From the NCBI GenBank assembly GCA_964610575.1, contig CAZSYX010000011.1, forward strand, positions 1-62,419: a stretch of 62,419 nt of DNA, written 5' to 3'. How positions within the stretch are numbered: the stretch's first letter is position 1; the number at the start of each line of letters is the position of its first letter. Position numbers and translations under genes: made by a program. Source of the DNA: JADJWR01 sp964610575. GTDB taxonomy: Bacteria; Pseudomonadota; Gammaproteobacteria; Burkholderiales; Burkholderiaceae_F. Positions 47,640 to 54,787 of this stretch are shown here, piece after piece. The notes under the pieces are model-generated. The model searched no databases. It saw nothing but the letters and a program-made list of their open reading frames with translations, and had not been told where the DNA came from.

Positions 47640-47667
47640 CGAATTTCGATAAACTCGCATAACTTTC
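47621..47667 (+). promoter_or_regulatory. Large inverted repeat just upstream of the AAA ATPase gene
   Basis: Perfect outer arms GAAAGTTAT (47621-47629) and ATAACTTTC (47659-47667), with further imperfect pairing inwards (GAGTT...AACTC and CGAA...TTCG). It ends 6 bp before the ATG at 47674 and is far more AT-rich than its surroundings. It may be an operator/promoter or a 5' UTR hairpin. Confidence 0.55.
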
Positions 47668-47673
47668 CTATAG

Positions 47674-48861
47674 ATGGCCTTCGTGGACCCTCGATCGAAC
47701 CCCTACGCGCCCGGCGCGGGCTCGCCACCGCCGGATTTGGCTGGCCGGGACGAGCTGCTCGAACGCGCAGCGATCGCCCTCGACCGTATTCGCGCAGGGC
47801 TGGCTGCGAAGAGCCTGATCCTTGTCGGTCTGCGCGGTGTGGGCAAGACGGTCTTGTTGAATCGAATCCGCAACGACGCCGATGCGCGTGGGCTCGCGAC
47901 GATCTTCATCGAGGCGCCGGAGAAGCGCTCGCTGCCGGCGATCCTCGCCGGGCCGCTGCGGGCGGCGTTGCTGAGGCTCGATCGCCTGGCAGCCGGGGGA
48001 GACCTTGCCAAGCGTGGGTTGCGCGCGCTCGGCGGTTTCATCAATGCGATGAAGGTTAAGTTCGGCGACCTGGAGTTCGGCATCGATTTGGGCACCGAGC
48101 CCGGTGTGGCTGACACCGGCGACCTCGAGCACGACCTTGCTGATCTGCTCGCCACGGTTGCGGCGGCAGCGCGAGAGAGAAAGACCGCGCTTGTGCTCTT
48201 CATCGATGAGCTTCAGTACGTCGAGGAAGAGCAACTGGCCGCGCTGATCACGGCTCTGCATCGCTGTGCCCAGCAGTCGCTTCCAGTGACCCTGGTGGGC
48301 GCGGGCCTGCCGCAACTCGTCGGCCAGACGGGGCGCGCCAAGTCGTACGCAGAGCGCTTGTTCGAGTTTCCGGAAGTCGGTCCGCTGGCGCCGGACGATG
48401 CGCGTCACGCCCTGCGCACGCCGGCGGCGAGGCACGCGGTCGCCTACAACGACGACGCGCTGGACGAAATCCTCGCACAGACGAAGGCGTATCCGTACTT
48501 TCTTCAGGAATGGGGCAAGCACTGCTGGCAGTGCGCGCAGGCGTCACCGATCACACGCGCTGACGTTGATCTGGCCACCGAGGTCGCGATCGCCGAAATG
48601 GACGCAAGCTTCTTTCGCGTTCGCTTCGACCGCTTGACGCCGTCGGAGAAGCGATACCTGCGTGCAATGGCAGAACTCGGCCCTGGGCCGCATCGATCGG
48701 GCGACATTGCGAATCAGCTTGGCGCCAAGGTGCAGTCGGTCGCACCGGTACGCGCGGGGCTGATTGCCAAGGGCATGGTGTACAGCCCGTCGCACGGCGA
48801 CACGGCGTTCACGGTGCCGCTGTTTGATCAGTTCATGCGCCGTGTCATGGCGTGGCCGTGA
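47674..48861 (+). CDS. AAA-type ATPase with winged-helix C-terminus
   Basis: 395 aa. Walker A is LVGLRGVGKTVLLNRI and Walker B is ALVLFIDELQYVEEE. VGAGLPQLVGQTGRAKSYAE is the sensor-1/linker region. The last 100 residues (LTPSEKRYLRAMAELGPGPH and AKVQSVAPVRAGLIAKGMVY) form a winged helix. It is the STAND/archaeal-ATPase type often found as a stand-alone gene in mobile regions. Partner and target are unknown. No Shine-Dalgarno; the start codon lies just behind an inverted repeat. Confidence 0.83.
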   Translation: MAFVDPRSNPYAPGAGSPPPDLAGRDELLERAAIALDRIRAGLAAKSLILVGLRGVGKTVLLNRIRNDADARGLATIFIEAPEKRSLPAILAGPLRAALLRLDRLAAGGDLAKRGLRALGGFINAMKVKFGDLEFGIDLGTEPGVADTGDLEHDLADLLATVAAAARERKTALVLFIDELQYVEEEQLAALITALHRCAQQSLPVTLVGAGLPQLVGQTGRAKSYAERLFEFPEVGPLAPDDARHALRTPAARHAVAYNDDALDEILAQTKAYPYFLQEWGKHCWQCAQASPITRADVDLATEVAIAEMDASFFRVRFDRLTPSEKRYLRAMAELGPGPHRSGDIANQLGAKVQSVAPVRAGLIAKGMVYSPSHGDTAFTVPLFDQFMRRVMAWP

Positions 48862-48947
48862 ACGGTCTAACGGCGACCGATGACGATTGCCGGTTGGCGC
48901 GCGAGCCTGGCGCACCGCACCGTACCGATCCGCTGTAGGGCCACGCC

Positions 48948-49325
48948 ATGAACGATTTCGATCTCTTCATCGGCATCGACTACTCCGGCGCACAGACGCC
49001 CACCTCGCGCCTGCCGGGCCTGCAGCACGCGGGCCGGCGATTCCTGGCCGGCATCGATCACAGCCTCTCGTTTCCCGGGTCGTACTTCAAGCGCAGGGAG
49101 CCGGCGGCGGGAAAGTCGGTGATCGTGGAGGTGTATCCGTCGATCTTCCGCAGTCGCTATCCGCGCGAGGACCGCACAGCCGACGAGCAGGACGCCTTTG
49201 CGACCGCGCGCTGGATGGCCGACATGGCGGAGCGAGGCGCCCTTGCGCAGTACTTCTCGCCGCCCTTGTCTGACGCGGAGCGGACGCTGGCGGGGCTGGA
49301 AGGCTGGATCCTGGGGGTGCGTTGA
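48948..49325 (+). CDS. Internally shortened hypothetical protein (nuclease-like fold suspected)
   Basis: 125 aa. The start DLFIGIDYSGAQTPTSRLPG and the end KSVIVEVYPSIFRSRYPRED with DEQDAFATARWMADMAERGA resemble the two ends of a longer protein that I associate with about 280 aa. The middle jumps abruptly (LQHAGRRFLAGIDHSLSFPG, then SYFKRREPAAGKS). The acidic DYSG start hints at an RNase H-like or DUF429-like fold. Probably an in-frame deletion product; activity is doubtful. The recalled full length is from memory, not checked. Confidence 0.5.
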   Translation: MNDFDLFIGIDYSGAQTPTSRLPGLQHAGRRFLAGIDHSLSFPGSYFKRREPAAGKSVIVEVYPSIFRSRYPREDRTADEQDAFATARWMADMAERGALAQYFSPPLSDAERTLAGLEGWILGVR

Positions 49326-49567
49326 TGGCCACGCGCAAGCAACGTACGGAAACCACGGGGGTCGAGGCGGAGTTCGGGCCCGGCGCTGTGTAAGTGATTG
49401 CGGTGCCGACCATCGCCAACCCAGGAGCGCCGTTGGAGCAGTTTGAGCGGTTGCCAGGGATTCGGATGGCGGTGCAGACGCGCCGTGAACGGGACATCGG
49501 CCGAACATCCGGGTTGACGCGCAGCGGCGCGGCTCTTTGAATCGGGCATCGACCCGGAAGATCCGCC

Positions 49568-50155
49568 ATGCGATTCGACGGCAGGCTCGACAAGTGGAAC
49601 GACGATCGGGGCTTTGGCTTCATCACCCCGGCGCGCGGCGGCGAACCGGTGTTCGTTCACATCTCCGCGTTCCCGCGTGATGGATGTCGGCCGCAACCGG
49701 GTGAAGCGCTGACCTTCGAGGTCGAGCCGGCGGGCGACGGCAAGAAGCGCGCGATCGAGGTCGAGCGTCCCGGCACTCAGCGGCTAGTCCGGCCTCGGCC
49801 AACGGCGGTCGAGCGCGCAGAGCGCGGACCACGCCGAGCCACCGGCAGGCGTTCATTGGCGGGCGCGGCGATTGCTGTTGCCCTCATCGCCGCCGGCGGG
49901 AGCTGGCTGTATGGCCATTTCGGCAGCGGTCGCATCGGCGTCGCGCCTGCGACGTCCGGCGACACGCGAGCGCCGGTCATGCCGCAGAACCTCACGAGCG
50001 CGTTCCGCTGCGATGGACGAACCCGCTGCTCGCAGATGACCTCGTGCGACGAGGCGAAGTTCTTCCTGAAGAACTGTCCTGACACGCAGATGGACGGTGA
50101 TGGCGACGGCACTCCCTGCGAGCAGCAGTGGTGCACTGGAATGTCCGGTCGGTGA
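49568..50155 (+). CDS. Cold-shock domain protein with membrane span and excalibur domain
   Basis: 195 aa. Residues 1-65 are a cold-shock OB fold (FDGRLDKWNDDRGFGFITPA, VFVHISAFPRDG). A basic linker leads to one hydrophobic span (SLAGAAIAVALIAAGGSWLY). The C-terminal 45 residues are an excalibur calcium-binding domain (MTSCDEAKFFLKNCPDTQMD, then GDGDGTPCEQQWC). The nucleic-acid-binding part would face the cytoplasm and the excalibur part the periplasm. Unrelated in direction to any TA partner. Confidence 0.85.
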   Translation: MRFDGRLDKWNDDRGFGFITPARGGEPVFVHISAFPRDGCRPQPGEALTFEVEPAGDGKKRAIEVERPGTQRLVRPRPTAVERAERGPRRATGRRSLAGAAIAVALIAAGGSWLYGHFGSGRIGVAPATSGDTRAPVMPQNLTSAFRCDGRTRCSQMTSCDEAKFFLKNCPDTQMDGDGDGTPCEQQWCTGMSGR

Positions 50156-50236
50156 ACGGATCTCTCGGACGGGTCGGCTCGCCTTCTGGCAGCGGTATGC
50201 AAGGGAACTGGCGGCAGGCCTTTGCAGCCTGCTATA

Positions 50237-50251
50237 GTAAGGATTCCTTAC
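50237..50251 (+). promoter_or_regulatory. Palindromic operator overlapping the -10 box of the AbrB/PIN module
   Basis: GTAAGGA-T-TCCTTAC, seven-base arms around one base. It begins within TATAGT (50233-50238), a credible -10 box, and ends 14 bp before the antitoxin ATG. A shorter AAGGA occurs again just before the ATG. Repression by the AbrB-type antitoxin is the obvious model. Confidence 0.65.
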
Positions 50252-50265
50252 ATCAAGGAATCGCC

Positions 50266-50580
50266 ATGCTCGCTAAGCTGACCTCCAAGAACCAGCTCAC
50301 GCTGCCGAAGAGCGCTGTCCAGGCGGTCGGAGAAGCCGAGTACTTCGATGTCGCGGTGCGCGAGGGGCAGATCGTGCTGACCCCCGTGCGCATCCAGCGC
50401 GGCGACGCCGTGCGCGCGAAGCTAGCCGCGCTCGGTCTGACCGAAGCGGACATTGCCGATGCCGTGCGTTGGGCGCGCGCGGGCGGCGCGGCGGCGGCAA
50501 CTGAGCCGACTGCGACCTACGGCGCGGCCAAGCGCGCGACCAAGGCTGCCTCCAGGAAGAAGACAGCGCGGCGGCCATGA
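50266..50580 (+). CDS. AbrB-family antitoxin
   Basis: 104 aa from ATG 50266 with AAGGAA upstream. LAKLTSKNQLTLPKSAVQAV is the swapped-hairpin AbrB DNA-binding fold. RAKLAALGLTEADIADAVRW follows, and the C-terminal tail is Ala/Lys-rich. It overlaps the PIN gene by ATGA. It should repress its own operon through the palindrome just upstream. Confidence 0.9.
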   Translation: MLAKLTSKNQLTLPKSAVQAVGEAEYFDVAVREGQIVLTPVRIQRGDAVRAKLAALGLTEADIADAVRWARAGGAAAATEPTATYGAAKRATKAASRKKTARRP

Positions 50581-51008
50581 GGACGCCGCCGCGCGTGGTG
50601 CTGGACACCAACGTGGTGCTGTCGGCGTTGCTCTTCGGCGCCGGCACCGCGGCGCGTGTCCGCGCCGGCTGGCAGTCGGGGCGTTTAGTGCCGTTGGCGA
50701 GCACCGCCACTGCACAGGAACTCGTGCGCGTGCTGGCGTATCCGAAGTTCGGGCTATCGGCTGCCGAGCAGGAGGAACTGCTGGCCGACTACCTACCGTG
50801 GGCGCACGTGGTGCAGGTCCCCGACCCCCCGCCCGCAGTGCCGCGTTGCCGGGACCCGTTCGACGTGGTGTTCCTTCAGTTGGCCGTTGCGGGCAAGGCG
50901 CGGGCGCTGGTGTCCGGCGACCGCGACCTGCTGACGCTGGCCGGCGCGCAGGCGCCCTGCCCCATCCTCGCCGTGGACGCGTTCTGCCGGACGTTTCTTG
51001 ATCGTTGA
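50577..51008 (+). CDS. PIN-family toxin (TIGR00305 type)
   Basis: 143 aa. Acidic positions: RVVLDTNVVLSALLFGAGTA (Asp), ATAQELVRVLAYPKFGLSAA (Glu), CRDPFDVVFLQLAVAGKARA and LVSGDRDLLTL (Asp residues). The layout is that of putative toxin component PIN proteins, RNases paired with AbrB antitoxins. Full length. Convergent with the ATP-grasp gene. Confidence 0.9.
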   Translation: MRTPPRVVLDTNVVLSALLFGAGTAARVRAGWQSGRLVPLASTATAQELVRVLAYPKFGLSAAEQEELLADYLPWAHVVQVPDPPPAVPRCRDPFDVVFLQLAVAGKARALVSGDRDLLTLAGAQAPCPILAVDAFCRTFLDR

Positions 51009-51069
51009 TCCTGTCGCGGTGGCTGAGCCGACCGACGGCGCGCAGTGATTTGCCAAAGCTGCAGTGCGG

Positions 51070-52314
51070 CTACAGCGCCTTCAGGTAGATGTCCCGCCGC
51101 ATGATGCTTCGCCCGTCGACGTCGAGCACGTCGATCCTTTTCATCGCCTCTTTGGTCTTGCGCAGCAGCTCCTCCGCGCTGTCGGCGCGCACCATGAACG
51201 ACGCCACGCGATCCGAGCTCGACAAGCTCGCGCCAATCGGCGCCCCGCGCGACTTGTGGATGTAGAACTCGGCAACCACGCCTTCCGTCAGCAACCGGTC
51301 GTGGTTGCGCACTTCGCCGAAGCGGCCCGCCTCGCTGTACACGTGGTTGGCCGCCAGGTACCCGCCGCCGGCATCGTCGGCAAGAGCGGTGGGCCGACCG
51401 AGGTAGGCGTTGACGGTCGCGTCGATGATGTCGACGCCCGTCTTGAGCAGCACGAACCGGTAGTTCAGTCCGCCGCCGACACGGGGGGCGAACTCGATCA
51501 CCCGGACCTCGTCGCCGTTGACCATGAACTGGACGAGCAGCGGCGTCGTCTGTAGCCCGAAGCCGCGGGCGATGTCCCGCGTCACCCCGCGAATCCGCTC
51601 CTGGGCTGCCGGGGAGATCACGGCGGGACTGACCGACGCGTAGGCCGACAGCACCGCGCCGCCGACGCCACGCTGGATGTACCTCTTGCGCAGCAGGAGG
51701 ATGTGCGACTCGCCGCCTTGCACCAGGCAATCGGCGGACACCTCTTCTCCTTCCAGAAATTCCTCGACCAGGATCTCCGCGGAGCGCGTGACCTTGAACG
51801 CTTCCTCCACGGCGAGCTTCAGTTCCTCGGCATTCGAGGCCTTCCTGACGCCCTTCGAGCCGCCGGTGTCGATCGGCTTGGCGACGACCGGAAAATCCAT
51901 CGCCAGCCGCTCTGCCTCCGCCGGGCTCCTGAGCACCTTGAACGCCGCCGTCGGAACGCCGACGCTCACCAGCCGCTCCTTCATCCGCAGCTTGTTGGCG
52001 ACCAGTTCTGCAGTCGCGAAGCCGTACGGCGCCGGCAAACCGAGCTGCTCGGCGACATAGGCGGCCGTGACATTGGCCCGGTCGACGCAGGCGGCAATCA
52101 CCAGCGCCGCCTTTCTCTCCCGCGCCAGCGAGAGCACATCGTCCATGGCCAGCGTGCTGACACGCGAATGCTCGTCGGCCACCTTCCTGGCAGGGGGCGA
52201 CTCGAGATAGTCGACCAGCAGGACGTAGTAGCCGCGCGCCTTGAGGTTCTCGATCAGCGGGATGTGCGGGTTGGTACCGGCCAGCACGATGGCCAGGGGC
52301 TTGGCTGCGAGCAT
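51070..52314 (-). CDS. ATP-grasp ligase partnered with a citrate-synthase-like protein
   Basis: 414 aa. The N-domain LAIVLAGTNPHIPLIENLKA resembles the pre-ATP-grasp fold. ATP-grasp residues: FPVVAKPIDTGGSKGVRKAS (Lys and Gly-rich loop), ILVEEFLEGEEVSADCLVQG (Glu residues) and EVRVIEFAPRVGGGLNYRFV (Mg-binding Glu, Arg and Gly). It is of the carboxylate-amine ligase type, not the succinyl-CoA-synthetase type. It starts 12 bp after the citrate-synthase-like gene, so both are surely cotranscribed. Inferred reaction: ATP-dependent activation of a carboxylate and joining to an amine. No obvious Shine-Dalgarno. Confidence 0.85.
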   Translation of the reverse strand: MLAAKPLAIVLAGTNPHIPLIENLKARGYYVLLVDYLESPPARKVADEHSRVSTLAMDDVLSLARERKAALVIAACVDRANVTAAYVAEQLGLPAPYGFATAELVANKLRMKERLVSVGVPTAAFKVLRSPAEAERLAMDFPVVAKPIDTGGSKGVRKASNAEELKLAVEEAFKVTRSAEILVEEFLEGEEVSADCLVQGGESHILLLRKRYIQRGVGGAVLSAYASVSPAVISPAAQERIRGVTRDIARGFGLQTTPLLVQFMVNGDEVRVIEFAPRVGGGLNYRFVLLKTGVDIIDATVNAYLGRPTALADDAGGGYLAANHVYSEAGRFGEVRNHDRLLTEGVVAEFYIHKSRGAPIGASLSSSDRVASFMVRADSAEELLRKTKEAMKRIDVLDVDGRSIMRRDIYLKAL

Positions 52315-52326
52315 GGGCGGGAAGAG

Positions 52327-53763
52327 TCAGACCGTATACGGCAGGTTGACCGCCAGCGGCGGCCGCAACGCATTGGACTTGAAATCGAGCTGGTTGATGA
52401 CCTGCGCGATCAGGCCCGGCAGGCGGTTCATGCTGAAGATTCCGGCGCCCACCTGCGGGGCGAGGCCGAAGCACTGGAACCAGACGGCGGCGCCGAAGTC
52501 GGTGTTGGGAGCAAGGCCCGGTTTCATCGTGCGCACGGTGCGTGCGAACTCCTCGAGCGCGGCGATCTTCTCCGCCAGCTCCGGGAAGGCCTCGCGCGCC
52601 CGGGCGATCTGGAAGGCGACGCGCGGATCGCCGCCCGAGCCCTGATCGCGCTTGTGAATGCGGTGACCGAAGCCGTACAGCTCGCCGAAGCGGAGCAGAT
52701 CCTTGACGGACTGCTGCCGCGACGGCGCCTTCAGGTAGCCATCCATCTGCTGCATGCACTCGGGCAGCGCTCCGGCATGCACCTTGCCCGCCCGCACCAT
52801 GAAGCTGGCGATCAACGCCTGCGGAAACGTGGTCCGCACCGAAGAGGCAATCCTGGCGGTGAATTCGCCGGGATTCAGGCCATGGGTGGCGTGAACGAGC
52901 ATGAACTGGCGGAAGGCCTTCAACCGTGCCGGCGTCAGCCGAAGGCCGGCCTGCGTCAGAGTGGCAGCAACGGGGCAGGCATCGTCGAGTTCTCGTGCAG
53001 CGAGCGGCGCGCTGCCCTCGTTCATCAGCGACACGCACGACATCAGCTTGCCGAGGAGGAAGTAGCCTTCTTCGATCGCCCGCAGCTTTGCCTGACGGTT
53101 CTGTTCCTGCGTGCGGTTCGGCACGAACTCGTACTCGCGCAGGCTGGGATAGGCACCCGACCGCTGCTCGCGCAGGAGAACCTCGGTGAGCAGGTCGTCT
53201 GCGCCCCACCCCGCCTTCACTGCGCTGCGAACCAGATCGAGCGAATCGCGGTCGAGAACGAAGCCGCGCCGCCACGCGGCCAAGGCTAGCGCGGCGATTT
53301 CCGGCGCATCCTCATCGACCAGTTCGAGGGTGGCGCGGATGTAGTCGGGATTCGCGGCGAATTCCTCGGCGGGCTTGCCGGCGATATTGATCCGGCCATC
53401 GGCGACGTAGCTTTGCGTCCGGTCGACCTGGCGCAGGCTCTGCAGGGACTCCACGGCCCGGCTGAGGGACTGTCGCAGCTTGGCAATCTCGCCGGCGACG
53501 GTCGCGGCGGTCTGCCGGCGACCGTGATGCTCGAGGCGGGCAACGAGCTTCGACGCCGCTTCATCGGCCTGCCGACAGAGAAGATCGATGCCGTGCTGGC
53601 CGTTGAACGACTTCAGGAACGAGAAGCGGACTTCGTCGAAATCAGCGATCGCGATTCCGTCTCCGCGAAGTATGTCCAGGATGTCCCAGTAGGCCTGAGC
53701 CACCAGGTGCTTCCAGACCACTTCGCGCGGATCGTGATAAGCGCTTGGAGCGAGTCGATCCAT
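52327..53763 (-). CDS. Citrate-synthase-like protein with long N-terminal extension
   Basis: 478 aa from ATG 53763; the frame extends 35 codons further but that part crosses the terminator. The C-terminal 200 residues align with citrate synthase: HATHGLNPGEFTARIASSVR, GKVHAGALPECM (His 1), YGFGHRIHKRDQ (His 2) and KPGLAPNTDFGAAVWF (catalytic Asp). All three catalytic positions are kept. Typical glycines of the first loop (GPLHGG) are changed to GKVHAG. About 200 N-terminal residues have only weak similarity. The substrate is probably not plain oxaloacetate plus acetyl-CoA. Confidence 0.8.
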   Translation of the reverse strand: MDRLAPSAYHDPREVVWKHLVAQAYWDILDILRGDGIAIADFDEVRFSFLKSFNGQHGIDLLCRQADEAASKLVARLEHHGRRQTAATVAGEIAKLRQSLSRAVESLQSLRQVDRTQSYVADGRINIAGKPAEEFAANPDYIRATLELVDEDAPEIAALALAAWRRGFVLDRDSLDLVRSAVKAGWGADDLLTEVLLREQRSGAYPSLREYEFVPNRTQEQNRQAKLRAIEEGYFLLGKLMSCVSLMNEGSAPLAARELDDACPVAATLTQAGLRLTPARLKAFRQFMLVHATHGLNPGEFTARIASSVRTTFPQALIASFMVRAGKVHAGALPECMQQMDGYLKAPSRQQSVKDLLRFGELYGFGHRIHKRDQGSGGDPRVAFQIARAREAFPELAEKIAALEEFARTVRTMKPGLAPNTDFGAAVWFQCFGLAPQVGAGIFSMNRLPGLIAQVINQLDFKSNALRPPLAVNLPYTV

Positions 53764-53834
53764 GGCTGCAGTGCCCGGCGCGCCCACAACTGCTGCGACG
53801 CGTTGCCGCCGATCTCGTGCGGCCTCTACAAGAC

Positions 53835-53865
53835 GAAAACGCCCAACCAGTTGACGGTTGGGCGT
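53835..53865 (-). terminator. Rho-independent terminator read from the right
   Basis: A 9-bp stem ACGCCCAAC/GTTGGGCGT (53839-53865) with a 9-nt loop is followed, on the minus strand, by TTTTC. It lies directly after the tRNA 3'-end copy and upstream of the citrate-synthase-like gene, so it separates that operon from the TA genes. Confidence 0.78.
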
Positions 53866-53869
53866 CAAT

Positions 53870-53889
53870 TGGGCGGGACAAGGAGGATC
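53870..53889 (-). repeat. Degenerate copy of the tRNA-Ala 3' end (putative attachment-site relic)
   Basis: On the minus strand this 20-mer reads GATCCTCCTTGTCCCGCCCA, against GATCCTCCTCGTCTCCACCA in the tRNA-Ala gene (57074-57093). That is 16 of 20 matches, with an identical 11-bp TCGATCCTCCT core (53881-53891 and 57085-57095). Both copies are followed by a terminator on the same strand. This is the expected look of a displaced tRNA 3' end after integration. Confidence 0.5.
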
Positions 53890-53935
53890 GACGTGTTACC
53901 GGAAAGCCGCATGATTCCTTGATCTGCGAGTTCGG

Positions 53936-54100
53936 TCAAGGCGCGACACCGTCAAAGAGTGCCGTCCCGATCCCAGCCAGTCCGGCCAGGGCGATGGTGA
54001 TCTTCACGTCCTCGTCGCGGAAGGCGAGTTCGCCGGGTGACAGCAGGAAATCGCGGATGACCTTCGGCTCGCCGATCGGCTCGTTCGTGTACTTCGACAT
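53936..54100 (-). pseudogene. BrnA antitoxin, N-terminal fragment
   Basis: The first 38 codons (KYTNEPIGEPKVIRDFLLSP, then GELAFRDEDVKITIAL) match the full-length BrnA at 12764-13042. After 53987 the frame turns into unrelated sequence (AGLAGIGTALFDGVAP) and stops at 53936. The toxin-wrapping C-terminus and any BrnT are missing. Its ATG overlaps the stop of the TumA-like gene (TGATG). Confidence 0.75.
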
Positions 54101-54435
54101 CAGGCTGCGGCCTTGAGCGTGAAGTCGACGCGGACTGCGTCATAAGGAAATTCGAAGGCGCCCGCTTCGGTGCGATTGATCACGCCCGCTTCGAGTAGCG
54201 CGTGCACGTCGGTGTGCACGCCCTTGACGCCTCGGGCGATCTCCCGCAACGCCAACGGCCCGGCGCCGGTCATCGCCTCCAGCACCGCCCACCGGTTGGG
54301 GGTTAGAACGCGCCACATCATGCCGTGCGAAGCGAAGGTGAGGCGCGGGCCACCCTGGGATCTTCCTGAAAACGCCGCTGCCAGGCGCTCGCGTGCCCGC
54401 TCCTTCGATGCGACACCGATCGTCACGGTTCTCAT
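54100..54435 (-). CDS. TumA-like HTH antitoxin (HVO_A0114 family)
   Basis: 111 aa. VTIGVASKERARERLAAAFS and LTFASHGMMWRVLTPNRWAV lead into a winged helix (PLALREIARGVKGVHTDVHA, LLEAGVINRTEAGAFEFPYD). The usual recognition-helix region RxVGRDVKxVH seems about four residues shorter here (ARGVKGVH), which may weaken DNA binding. It overlaps the upstream TumE remnant by ATGA, the standard module order. The toxin it should neutralise is truncated. Confidence 0.78.
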   Translation of the reverse strand: MRTVTIGVASKERARERLAAAFSGRSQGGPRLTFASHGMMWRVLTPNRWAVLEAMTGAGPLALREIARGVKGVHTDVHALLEAGVINRTEAGAFEFPYDAVRVDFTLKAAA

Positions 54436-54653
54436 GGTGACTCCTTCCGGCGGGCCACGTCGGCCCAGAAATCAGACTGCAGCTTTTCGAGCGAAGTGAA
54501 CTCATAGGCACGCTCGCGCTTCCCCACATGCCGATGGTCTCCTTTGCCGGTTTCGTTGTCGTACCGCACGACACAAACGCCTCGCACCACGTAGGCCAAT
54601 CGGTACTTGAATCGATGCCCGCAGCCGGGCAAGGGGCGCTCCAGGCGCCAAAT
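54432..54653 (-). pseudogene. TumE-family toxin (DUF6516), N-terminally truncated
   Basis: The C-terminal two thirds are well kept: IWRLERPLPGCGHRFKYRLA, then VRGVCVVRYDNETGKGDHRH and YEFTSLEKLQSDFWADVARR. Upstream of the Ile the sequence changes abruptly to the tail of an unrelated protein, whose TAG stop is in the same frame. About 30-40 N-terminal residues and the start are lost. A TTG at 54632 could still start a 66-aa piece. Confidence 0.75.
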
Positions 54654-54734
54654 CTACTTCCGGGGCATATCGATGACCCGGGCCGAAGCCTTTTCAGGGG
54701 ACGAAGGCGGCTCGAACTTGCTCAGGAAGCTGGG
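54654..54734 (-). pseudogene. C-terminal fragment of a second copy of the 106-aa protein at 56242
   Basis: Reads FLSKFEPPSSPEKASARVID plus MPRK and a stop, against FLRKFEPPASPERASARIID and MPRK in the intact gene. About 88% nucleotide identity over some 75 bp, ending right at the stop codon. The two copies have diverged, so this is an old recombination scar joined to the truncated tumE. Confidence 0.75.
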
Positions 54735-54787
54735 CGCGCGTGGTGCCCATCCGCCAGGCCATCGCGTCTTCACTGAGCACGGCGGTT

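Noticed and set aside
53835..53865. Inverted repeat as an operator of the citrate-synthase-like operon
   Set aside because: The stem is followed by TTTT on the minus strand and lies behind a tRNA-like 3' end, so a terminator explains it better.
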